DNA of 64,000 bases from Solidesulfovibrio alcoholivorans DSM 5433 (GTDB lineage Bacteria; Desulfobacterota; Desulfovibrionia; Desulfovibrionales; Desulfovibrionaceae), in contig NZ_JNJA01000010.1 of NCBI RefSeq assembly GCF_000702665.1, forward strand, positions 82,325-146,324. The letters are read 5' to 3'. The notes under the pieces were generated by a model that was not told where the DNA came from, did no database searches, and saw only the letters and a list, made by a program, of their open reading frames with translations. This document shows, piece by piece, positions 1-7,193 of this stretch; positions within the stretch are counted from its first letter, which is position 1; the number at the start of each line of letters is the position of its first letter. A program made the translations under genes and the position numbers.

Positions 1-103
1 TGAGGCGGTCCCAGACCGTTTCGACGCCGTCTTTTTGCGCCTTGGCGAGCATCGCCTGGGCGTCCTCGCAGATGGAATACGCGTGCAAATCCTGTTTAGC
101 CAT
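1..103 (-). CDS. cooS: Anaerobic CO dehydrogenase catalytic subunit, N-terminal end (cut by window edge)
   Basis: Only the first 34 codons are visible. The protein begins MAKQDLHAYSICEDAQ and continues with AMLAKAQKDGVETVWDRL, which resembles the N-terminus of nickel-iron CO dehydrogenases of the CooS/CdhA-bacterial type. The ATG at 103 has a GGAGG sequence four bases upstream, and the gene follows cooF by 17 bases, so it is the last visible gene of the cooC-oxidoreductase-cooF-cooS operon. CooS oxidises CO to CO2 in the cytoplasm and hands electrons to the ferredoxin-like partner. The metal-cluster cysteines lie outside the window. The call rests on this short stretch plus the operon context, which is very typical for CODH. 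Confidence 0.8.
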   Translation of the reverse strand, partial: MAKQDLHAYSICEDAQAMLAKAQKDGVETVWDRL

Positions 104-120
104 GTTTCCTCCCATGCCGG

Positions 121-654
121 TCAGATCCGCACGCCATAGACGGCGTTGGCCAACCTGTTCGTGCCTTCCTTGAGGTAGAGATTGACCTCTTCAAACGCGA
201 GCGCCCCCGTTTTGCAGGCCGTCACGCAGGCCGGGACGTCGCCTGCGGCCACGCGCTCGTGGCAGCCGTCGCACTTGACGGCCACGCCCGGGCGTTCCGG
301 CGCGCCCGCGTCCCGGTGGAAGCGGATGACGTAATAGGGGCAGGACATGGCGCACATGCCGCAGCCGATGCACCGGGTCGGATCGACGATCTTGAGCCCC
401 GCGGCGATGTCGTCGCGGATGGCCCAGGGCATGCAGGCTTCCTGGCAGGGCGCGGGTTCGCAGTGACGGCACTTGTTGGGAAAGGGCCGTCCCTCGGGCC
501 CCACGCCAAGGTGGATGCGCGGCTTGGCCAGGATCGCCTCGCGGATGGCCGTACCCAGGGCCTTGGACTGCGAATGGGCCTCGGCGCAGCGGATCATGCA
601 CTGCATGCAGCCCACGCAGCGTTCGGGCCGGACAATAACGGTTTTTCGGATCAT
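121..654 (-). CDS. cooF: CooF-type four-cluster ferredoxin, electron carrier of CO dehydrogenase
   Basis: A 177-residue iron-sulfur protein with four Cys groups: CVGCMQCMIRC (Cys 13, 16, 19, 23), CRHCEPAPCQEAC (62, 65, 70, 74), CIGCGMCAMSC (95, 98, 101, 105) and CDGC...CVTAC (128, 131, 143, 147). This arrangement is that of the HycB/CooF family, which carries electrons between redox enzymes in the cytoplasm. A strong GGAGGG stands just before the ATG at 654. It lies between the FAD/NAD oxidoreductase and cooS, so the expected job is to pass electrons from CooS to the oxidoreductase or to another acceptor. No hydrogenase genes are visible on this side, so a CO-dependent hydrogenase partner cannot be inferred from the window. 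Confidence 0.85.
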   Translation of the reverse strand: MIRKTVIVRPERCVGCMQCMIRCAEAHSQSKALGTAIREAILAKPRIHLGVGPEGRPFPNKCRHCEPAPCQEACMPWAIRDDIAAGLKIVDPTRCIGCGMCAMSCPYYVIRFHRDAGAPERPGVAVKCDGCHERVAAGDVPACVTACKTGALAFEEVNLYLKEGTNRLANAVYGVRI

Positions 655-702
655 AGACCCTCCATTTGCAGGTCGATGGGCTGCCGCGATACCCGCAAGG
701 GC

Positions 703-1968
703 TCAGGCCAGCCGTGCGTTTCGGGCCAGGAAACCGCCGGGGGCGGCCAGGGGGGCCGCCCGTTTCGGGTTGTCGAGCCACCAGGAAGGGATGTCGCGGC
801 GGCGCATGCCGCGCCGGATGGCGAAGGCCAGTTCGCCCAGGCGGGGCGGCGCGTCGAGGCCCACCGCGCCGATGAGCCGCTCCTCGCGAAAGACCAGTTT
901 GAGATAGCCGCTCCCCGTGCCCTGGGCCGTGACCTCGTCGCAGCCCTTGGTCAGGGACGGGTTGACCACGCCCACGGAAATCATTTTCGAGCCGAAGACG
1001 GGGATGGCGTTCATGGCCATGCTGCCGCCGTAGGCCGCCCTGACGCCGGCCATGTTCATGGCCGCCACCCGGCCCTGCTCCACGGCCACGGGCCAGATGG
1101 CGTTGACGCGCCGGTCCCCGTGGATCAGGTCCGGGGCCTGGGCCAGGTCCCCGGCGGCATACACGCGGTCGTCCGCGGTGCGCAGGTACTGGTCGGTCAC
1201 GACGCCGTAATCGCACTCCAGGCCGCTGCCGGAAAGCCAGCCGGTCTCGGGGACGACGCCCTTGCCGACGGCGACGAGATCGACTTCCAGGCTTTGCCCC
1301 GTGTCGAGGTCCAGCCGCAGCGCCGTGCCGGTCCCGGCTTCCACGCGCGTCACCGAGGTGGACGTCAGAAGGGTCACGCCGGGCGTATTTTGGAGCCGCT
1401 CGCCCACCCAGTTGCCGACATGGGCATCGACATTGAGGGACAGGGGGCGCGGCGAGGTCACGATCAGGGCGACGCGCATGCCGCGCTTGAGAAGGCCCAT
1501 GGTCAGCTTGAAACCCACCAGCCCGCCGCCGAGCACCGCGGCCGCGCCGCCGGGCCTGACGCGGTCCAGGATGCGTTCCAGGTCGCGCCGGCCCCGGAAA
1601 TAACAGACCTGCCCGGCCAGGGGGCCGGCGAGTCCCGCCGGCCGCGGCCGCGCGCCGCAGGCCAGAAGCAGCCGGTCGTAGGACAGGGACCCGCCCGAGG
1701 CCAGTTGCAGGCTCGCCCGCGCGGGATCGAGGGCGACGGCGCGGTCCCCGAGGACGGTGACGCCCTGCTCCCTCCAAAACTTGTCCCCGGCCACCACCAT
1801 GTCCCGTGACGCCATTTCCCCGGCCAAGACGTAGCTGATCAGCGGCCGGGAATAGACCGGCAGGGGCGACGGGTCGAGGCCGACGATCTCGGCGGCCTTG
1901 TCCGCCTTGCGCAGCCACATGCAGGCGCTGCGGCCCGCCGCGTGCAGTCCGACGACGACATAACGCAT
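703..1968 (-). CDS. FAD-dependent NAD(P)/ferredoxin-type oxidoreductase of the CODH operon (FNOR-like)
   Basis: A 421-residue pyridine nucleotide-disulfide oxidoreductase fold. The N-terminal FAD-binding strand reads YVVVGLHAAGRSA, with GxHAAG instead of the usual GxGxxG. A second Rossmann motif, AAVLGGGLVGFKL, binds NAD(P) near residue 155. A third FAD motif, YAAGDLAQAPD, lies near residue 270. Genes of this class sit beside cooS and cooF in several anaerobes, where the set is thought to couple CO oxidation to NAD(P) reduction. It starts four bases after cooC ends and has a GAGGTG site before the ATG at 1968. Which nucleotide it uses cannot be read from the sequence. Confidence 0.85.
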   Translation of the reverse strand: MRYVVVGLHAAGRSACMWLRKADKAAEIVGLDPSPLPVYSRPLISYVLAGEMASRDMVVAGDKFWREQGVTVLGDRAVALDPARASLQLASGGSLSYDRLLLACGARPRPAGLAGPLAGQVCYFRGRRDLERILDRVRPGGAAAVLGGGLVGFKLTMGLLKRGMRVALIVTSPRPLSLNVDAHVGNWVGERLQNTPGVTLLTSTSVTRVEAGTGTALRLDLDTGQSLEVDLVAVGKGVVPETGWLSGSGLECDYGVVTDQYLRTADDRVYAAGDLAQAPDLIHGDRRVNAIWPVAVEQGRVAAMNMAGVRAAYGGSMAMNAIPVFGSKMISVGVVNPSLTKGCDEVTAQGTGSGYLKLVFREERLIGAVGLDAPPRLGELAFAIRRGMRRRDIPSWWLDNPKRAAPLAAPGGFLARNARLA

Positions 1969-1971
1969 GGG

Positions 1972-2760
1972 TCACCTCGGCGATGCAGGTTGAATGCCCC
2001 CCTCCGCTTCGGGGACGACGCGCGCCTGCAGGGCGCACAGGATGTCACGGCAAATCCGGTCAACGATGTCGTGCTGGGGCAGGCCCAGCACGGACGGCGA
2101 GGCCAGCTGGCGCGCGGCCAGGCTGGAAAGCGGCGGAATCATGGCCGCCAGGGGCGGCAGTCCGGCGATTGCCGGCAGCGTGAGGGGCGGTTGCGCCCGG
2201 TTGAGCACCAGAACCTGGCGCGTCAGCCCCAGCGCGGCGGCCATGGTCGCCACCTGCCCCGCAACGGTCAGGCTGCGCCAGCTCGGCTCGGCGGTCACGA
2301 TCAGCCCGTCCACGGCCGCCACGGTGCCGCGCCCCAGATGCTCCACCCCGGCTTCGAGGTCCACGAGCAGGCACTGGTCGCGATCGAGCAGCAGATGGGC
2401 GAGCAGCGACTTGAGCAGGGCGTTGGCCTCGCAGGCGCAGCCGCCGCCCGCGCCGGCGACCGAGCCCATGACGAGCAGGCTGATGTTGCCAAGGCGCACC
2501 CGCAGCCTCTCGGGAAGATCGGAAACATGGGGATTTAAATTGATAAATCCCTTGCCGACGCGCTCGCGGATGAGCGCCTCGTCCTCAATGAGGGGCATAG
2601 GCAACGCGTCTGCGGGAAGGCCCAAGGCCGCGCCCAGGGAAAGCGCGGTATCGGCGTCCACCAGCCAAGGGCTTTGGCCCTGGCGGGCGAGATAATCGCC
2701 CAGCCACGCCGTGAGCGTGGTCTTGCCCACCCCACCCTTTCCCGCCACGGCAAATTTCAT
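1972..2760 (-). CDS. cooC: CooC, nickel-insertion ATPase for CO dehydrogenase
   Basis: A 262-residue MinD/ParA-like P-loop ATPase. The P-loop GKGGVGKTT is at residues 7-15, and a Cys-Ala-Cys pair at 108-110 matches the CxC motif that binds metal at the CooC dimer interface. CooC proteins use ATP to load or activate the nickel-containing C-cluster of CooS. I chose the ATG at 2760 because it places the P-loop at the usual distance from the N-terminus and is preceded by GGAGG five bases upstream; the longer reading from 2796 has no such support. It is the first gene of the operon, downstream of the CooA-like palindrome. Confidence 0.9.
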   Translation of the reverse strand: MKFAVAGKGGVGKTTLTAWLGDYLARQGQSPWLVDADTALSLGAALGLPADALPMPLIEDEALIRERVGKGFINLNPHVSDLPERLRVRLGNISLLVMGSVAGAGGGCACEANALLKSLLAHLLLDRDQCLLVDLEAGVEHLGRGTVAAVDGLIVTAEPSWRSLTVAGQVATMAAALGLTRQVLVLNRAQPPLTLPAIAGLPPLAAMIPPLSSLAARQLASPSVLGLPQHDIVDRICRDILCALQARVVPEAEGGIQPASPR

Positions 2761-2880
2761 GGCAGCCTCCAGCGCAGTCTGTGAAAGACGATCCACCGCT
2801 GCCGGCAGAGGAAACAGGCGGACAGCACCTGTCCGAGCCGTTGGCAGTCCGCCTGTCGTCCGGCTCTTTCCCGGGGCAAT

Positions 2881-2900
2881 GGCGGGACAGCATGCCCGCC
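2881..2900. other. GC-rich inverted repeat in the coo leader
   Basis: GGCGGG-N8-CCCGCC lies between the CooA-like site and cooC. On the minus strand a TTGACA hexamer (about 2917-2922) lies just upstream and may be a -35 element, but I see no convincing -10. The repeat could fold in the cooC leader RNA or be a second operator. There is no T-tract on the minus strand, so it is not an obvious terminator. Confidence 0.3.
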
Positions 2901-2934
2901 ATATTTATTTTTATCCTGTCAAAGGACCCGTGGC

Positions 2935-2950
2935 TGTCGGCTAGCCGACA
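2935..2950. promoter_or_regulatory. CooA-like operator: perfect 16-bp palindrome
   Basis: TGTCGGCTAGCCGACA is a perfect palindrome of the form TGTCG-N6-CGACA. It matches the known pattern of CooA, the haem-containing CO sensor of the CRP/FNR family (TGTCA/G-N6-CGACA). It lies 175 bases upstream of cooC in front of the coo operon, exactly where CO-responsive activation would be expected. No cooA gene is in the window. Confidence 0.65.
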
Positions 2951-2960
2951 AAACCCGAAA

Positions 2961-3737
2961 GAAAATGTCCGATGATAAAAAATACTGGCGACGGCTCAGG
3001 CAGGCGCGGCAGGATGGAGCCAAAGAGGATATCCTTTCCAGGGACATCCCGTTTTGGCGCCAGACAAGTCCTCCCTCCCCCAATTCCAGATCACGACCGG
3101 CTCGAGGCCGCCTCTGGGACTTTTTCATCTCAATATCGCGCCTGTCCAAAAAAACAACATGTTTTCCCGGCCATGCTTCCGTCCGAGCCGATATGATGCA
3201 AACCCATGAACCGGGAACTCGCCCGATGCCGCAACGGGCAAGCGCCCGCCATGCTGCTGGGGTCGATTTCCTTTTTTTGCTGTTCGGTTACAGGCAGCAA
3301 GGCAACCATCCCTTCCTCGGACCCGTTGTGCATCCGTGCGCTGTGGTCCTCCGGGCCTTTTTGAAAGCCCTCGCGCTGCCGTCGGCTCAGCCGGCAGGCG
3401 CATGGGCGGCGTGTCGGAGGCCAGGGCGGTCTGGACGTTGCGGCCCAAGCGGACGCGGACGCCAGCATGGCGTCCCGTAAGAATGTTGCCGGTATTGTTC
3501 GCCTCTTCAATGATGCGGCACGAGCGTCCCCAAGCGAGGCGGCGCTGGCGTCGGTTTTCTTTTCGGAGCCGCGACCACGATGAAAAGACTTGTTGGGGCG
3601 CTGCCGGTCGCCGGCGAAGGTGCCGGACACGGTCCTCTCGCGTTCGCGAGGGGTACGTTCCCTGGCCGCCTTGCCAAAGCGGGTGCGAACCTCTAACCGT
3701 CATGGAAATCCCGGAAGGTTCGCGCCGATCCTATCAT
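2961..3737. other. Gene-poor stretch
   Basis: I see no protein family in any frame here. Several open frames of 70-200 codons exist on both strands, but none has a ribosome binding site, domain motif or consistent composition. The stretch may be decayed accessory DNA, since it leads up to an isolated CRISPR repeat. Confidence 0.4.
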
Positions 3738-3769
3738 GTCGCCCCCTTCGCGGAAGCGTGGATTGAAAC
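3738..3769 (+). CRISPR. Solitary type I-C-like CRISPR repeat
   Basis: A 32-base sequence begins GTCGCCCCC and ends GCGTGGATTGAAAC, with a short inverted repeat in the middle. This is the layout of the type I-C (Dvulg) repeat, in which GTCGCCCCC...GGGGGC is followed by GTGGATTGAAAC. Here the right arm of the stem is degenerate (GGAAGC rather than GGGGGC). No second copy follows at spacer distance and no cas gene is in the window, so this is a single relic or an isolated repeat, not an array. Confidence 0.55.
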
Positions 3770-4197
3770 GGCAGCACCGATTCAGCGTCGGGGCGGGGAA
3801 CAGAAGACTTTGCGCGGAGGTCGATCCAGCCGGCGCTACTGTAACCGACCACACCAATTTCCGACACCTGGCATAAGCGACACGTGCTCGCAGGATGGTG
3901 CGGGCGTTAACGCAAGCAAAATGGTTTTCACAGTTCGCGGCGTGTGACGTAAATTTGAGAAATCCAGGCCGGCACAGAGTCGAATCCGGCCTGCTGCAGC
4001 AGCTGCCAGACCGGATTCGACATATTGCAACTTGACGTTATGTTGCCAGGTCCGCTATTCTGTATAATAGTCGAATTACAGATTTCGCCATGTTCGTAGC
4101 CGAGGCCAGAGTCGCGCAATCCAAGGCGCAACGCCCTCCCCGGCGACACGGGGATTTTCCGGGCAATCCTGCCGCAAAGGCCACAGGGTCGGCATCC
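3770..4197. other. Leader region of the efflux operon, no gene seen
   Basis: There is a TATAAT hexamer at 4063-4068 in an AT-richer patch, a plausible -10 for the efflux operon. The nearest TTGACG (4032-4037) is 25 bases upstream, too far for a standard -35. The sequence at 3828-4020 contains an imperfect inverted arrangement around CCGGATTCGAC / GTCGAATCCGG (about 3980-4020), perhaps an operator or a decayed IS end. No ORF is convincing. Confidence 0.35.
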
Positions 4198-5802
4198 ATG
4201 AACGCGATTCCCAAGAGGCTTTGGCTGTGCGCGGCGTTTTTTCTCGCCGTAGGCCTGTGCGGCTGCATGAAGCTCGGTCCCGATTTCAAGCGGCCCGGCG
4301 TCCAGACCTATGACAGCTGGAGCGAGGACGGCACGGACGGCCTTTCCACGCGGCTTCCGGTGCAAAACGAGTGGTGGGAGGTCTTCGGCGACCCCGAGCT
4401 CGCGAGGCTCGTCCGCACCGCTTTCGACAGCAACCTGCCCCTGCGCGTGGCCGGGCTGCGGGTCGTCGCGGGTCGGGCCCAGCTCGGCATCGCCGTCGGC
4501 GAGCTCTATCCCCAGTCCCAGGCAGCCTCCGGCGGCTACACCTACACCAAGGAAAGCCGCCTCGGTCCGACCTGGCCCCAGCCGAGCACCGAATCCAAGT
4601 CCACCTCCCCGGACCAGGTCTGGCAGAACTCCGTGGCCTTAAGCGCCGCCTGGGAGCTCGATTTCTGGGGCAAATACCGTCGCAATATCGAATCGGCCGA
4701 CGCCGCCATGCAGGCCTCGGCCGCCGACTACGACAACGCCCTGGTGAGCCTGGCCGGCGACGTGGCCCGGACCTACCTCGATTTGCGCGTCAACCAGGCC
4801 CAGCTCGACATCGCCCGGCAAAACGTGGAGCTGGAATCGGAAGGCCTCAAGATCGCCGAAGCCCGTTTCCGCTACGGCGCGACCAGCGAACGCGACGTGC
4901 AGCAGGCCAAGACCATGCTGCTGTCCACCGAGGCCACCATCCCGGGCTTTGTCAGCGCCATCAAGAAGAACCGGCATGCGCTGTCCGTGCTGCTCGGCCT
5001 GCCGCCGAACCAGGCGCCGGAAGGCCTGTCCGAGTCCAAGGGCATTCCCGCGCCGCCGTGGGAAATCGCCGTCGGCGTGCCGGCCGACCTGTTGCGCCGC
5101 CGGCCGGACGTGCGCGCCGCGGAATTCGCGGCCATGGCCCAGTGCGCGCAGATCGGCGTGGCCAAGGCCGACCTTTTCCCCTCGTTCTCCCTCGTGGGCA
5201 GCATCGGCTTCCTGGCCAGCAACGTCGGCGTGTTCAAGCTGTCCGAACTGCTGTCGCAAAAAGGCTTCACGGCCCAGTTCGCGCCGCAGTTTTCCTGGAA
5301 CCTCTTCAACTACGGCCGCATCATCGACAACGTGCGCGTGCAGGACGCCAAGTTCCAGAAGCTGCTCATCCAGTACCAGCAGACCGTGCTCACGGCCCTG
5401 CGCGAGGTGGAAGACGCCCTGGCCGCGTACATCGGCGCAAGCGCCCAGGTGGTGTCCCTGGTCAAGGCGGCCGACGCGGCCAAACGCTCGGCGGAACTGG
5501 CCTTCATCCAGTACAGCGAAGGCAAAACCGACTACACTACCGTGCTCGTGGCCCAGCAGCAGCAACTCAAGCAGCAAAACGACCTCGTACAGACGCAGGG
5601 GCAGGTCGCGACTTCCCTCGTCGCCCTCTACAAAGCCCTGGGCGGCGGCTGGGAGGTACGCCAGGGCATGCCCTACGTGCCCGAGGACGTGCGCCGCGAG
5701 ATGGAAAAGCGCACTTGGTGGGGCAGGCAGATACGGGAGAACCCGGAAAAGATCACGGACCCGCAAAAGCGCAACCTCCTGTGGTACGCGCCAGACATGT
5801 AG
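4198..5802 (+). CDS. Outer-membrane efflux lipoprotein, NodT/OprM family
   Basis: A 534-residue TolC-type outer-membrane factor. The N-terminus MNAIPKRLWLCAAFFLAVGL is a lipoprotein signal with the lipobox cysteine at residue 23 (LCGC), followed by KLGPDFKRPGV, the typical opening of NodT proteins. Two repeats of the OEP domain follow, with long amphipathic helices (for example the glutamine-rich VAQQQQLKQQ segment). I chose the ATG at 4198 because only it places the signal peptide at the N-terminus; the frame is open from 4090. It is the first gene of a three-gene RND pump operon and would form the exit duct through the outer membrane. Confidence 0.88.
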   Translation: MNAIPKRLWLCAAFFLAVGLCGCMKLGPDFKRPGVQTYDSWSEDGTDGLSTRLPVQNEWWEVFGDPELARLVRTAFDSNLPLRVAGLRVVAGRAQLGIAVGELYPQSQAASGGYTYTKESRLGPTWPQPSTESKSTSPDQVWQNSVALSAAWELDFWGKYRRNIESADAAMQASAADYDNALVSLAGDVARTYLDLRVNQAQLDIARQNVELESEGLKIAEARFRYGATSERDVQQAKTMLLSTEATIPGFVSAIKKNRHALSVLLGLPPNQAPEGLSESKGIPAPPWEIAVGVPADLLRRRPDVRAAEFAAMAQCAQIGVAKADLFPSFSLVGSIGFLASNVGVFKLSELLSQKGFTAQFAPQFSWNLFNYGRIIDNVRVQDAKFQKLLIQYQQTVLTALREVEDALAAYIGASAQVVSLVKAADAAKRSAELAFIQYSEGKTDYTTVLVAQQQQLKQQNDLVQTQGQVATSLVALYKALGGGWEVRQGMPYVPEDVRREMEKRTWWGRQIRENPEKITDPQKRNLLWYAPDM

Positions 5803-6015
5803 CGTGGCGCTGGCGGCCGCAGGACTGTTTTCCGCGAACGAAACGCTCGCAATCAAGGGTTCCCCACCGGCACGCCCCGCCGTCGGGGGAACGCGACGAA
5901 GGCGTACGGCCGGCCGGAAAGGCCGGATGCAGCGCCGGCATGCTTGCGACGGATGATTTCCATAAAGCGGTCCGCCCAAGGCGGCCGGCGCACCCCTCAC
6001 CGCGGCGGATTGCCC

Positions 6016-7185
6016 ATGCACACGCTCCACAAAATGCTCGTTTTGCCCCTGGCCGCCTGCATCGCCCTCACGGCGGCCCTTTTCGCCCTGTCTGGCTGCA
6101 ACAGCCGCAACGAATACGTGCCGCCGCCCGCGCCCAAGGTCCGGGTGGCAAGGCCCGAGAAGCGGGACGTGACGGACTACCTGCAGTTCACCGGCAACAC
6201 CCAGGCCGTCAACTCGGTCGATTTGCGCGCCCGCATCGAAGGCTTTCTGGTCAAGCAGGCCTACGTCGACGGCGCGGACGTCAAGAAGGGGCAACTCCTC
6301 TTCGTCATCCAGCCCGAACCCTACGAGGCCAAGGTCCTGGAGGCCAAGGCCGGGCTGCAAAGCCAATTGGCCGGGCTGCACCAGGCCGAGATCGAATACG
6401 TACGGGCGAAAAACCTGTTGCGCGAGAAGGCCGGCCCTGACACGGACGTGGTCAAGTGGGACGCCCAGCGCGAGCAGTACAAAGCCGGCGTGGAAAACGC
6501 CAAGGCGCAGATCGAACTCGCCGAGATCAACCTGAGCTACACCCGCATCATGGCGCCTTTCGACGGCCGGGTCAGCCGGCGCAACGTGGATGTGGGCAAC
6601 TTGGTCGGCGGCGGCGAGAAAACGCTCCTCGCCACCATCATCAGCTACGACCCCATGTACGTCTACTTCACCCTGGGCGAACGCGACCTGCTGCGCCTCC
6701 AGGCAAGCCGCCACGGTTCGGCCGCCCCGGGCCAGCACGTCAAGATCCCGGTGGAGGTTGGCTTCAGCGATTCGTCCGCCTATCCCTACAAGGGTTCCCT
6801 GGACTACTACGGCCTCGGTATCGACCCCAAGACCGGCACCATCCTGCTGCGCGCCGAACTGCCCAACGCCGACGAGAAGATCGCGCCCGGGCTTTTCGCC
6901 AGGGTGCGCATCCCGCTCAAGGACCGCCCGGGCCTGCTCGTGCCGGACACGGCCGTGGGCCAGGACCAGACCGGACATTTCGTCCTGCTTTTAAATGACC
7001 AGAACGTGGTGGAGCAACGCCCGGTCACCATCGGCTTCGCCGTGAACGACATGCTCGTGGTGGACAAAGGGCTCAGCGGCGACGAGCGGGTCATCGTCAG
7101 CGACCTGCAGCGGGTCCGCCCCGGAGGCAAGGCCGAGCCCCTGCCCGACGCACCCAAGGCGAAGGACGCCGGGGCCAAACCCTAG
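6016..7185 (+). CDS. RND efflux periplasmic adaptor (AcrA/MexA-type)
   Basis: A 389-residue membrane-fusion protein. The N-terminus carries a lipoprotein signal ending LFALSGC (lipid-bearing Cys 28). It continues with the biotinyl-lipoyl-like segment (DLRARIEGFLVKQAYVDG), a coiled-coil hairpin (about residues 105-165), a return lipoyl strand (IMAPFDGRVSRRNVDVGN) and a beta-barrel domain. It joins the inner-membrane pump to the outer-membrane duct. The start at 6016 fits the signal peptide. It lies 213 bases after the outer-membrane gene and nine bases before the pump gene. Confidence 0.9.
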   Translation: MHTLHKMLVLPLAACIALTAALFALSGCNSRNEYVPPPAPKVRVARPEKRDVTDYLQFTGNTQAVNSVDLRARIEGFLVKQAYVDGADVKKGQLLFVIQPEPYEAKVLEAKAGLQSQLAGLHQAEIEYVRAKNLLREKAGPDTDVVKWDAQREQYKAGVENAKAQIELAEINLSYTRIMAPFDGRVSRRNVDVGNLVGGGEKTLLATIISYDPMYVYFTLGERDLLRLQASRHGSAAPGQHVKIPVEVGFSDSSAYPYKGSLDYYGLGIDPKTGTILLRAELPNADEKIAPGLFARVRIPLKDRPGLLVPDTAVGQDQTGHFVLLLNDQNVVEQRPVTIGFAVNDMLVVDKGLSGDERVIVSDLQRVRPGGKAEPLPDAPKAKDAGAKP

Positions 7186-7193
7186 GGGCCGCC

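Noticed and set aside
3738..3900. A CRISPR array
   Set aside because: Only one repeat is found; no second copy at 60-75 bases and no cas gene in the window.
3125..3947. Open frames of 160-200 codons on both strands upstream of the efflux operon
   Set aside because: No ribosome sites, no family motifs and mutually overlapping frames; likely chance frames in GC-rich DNA.
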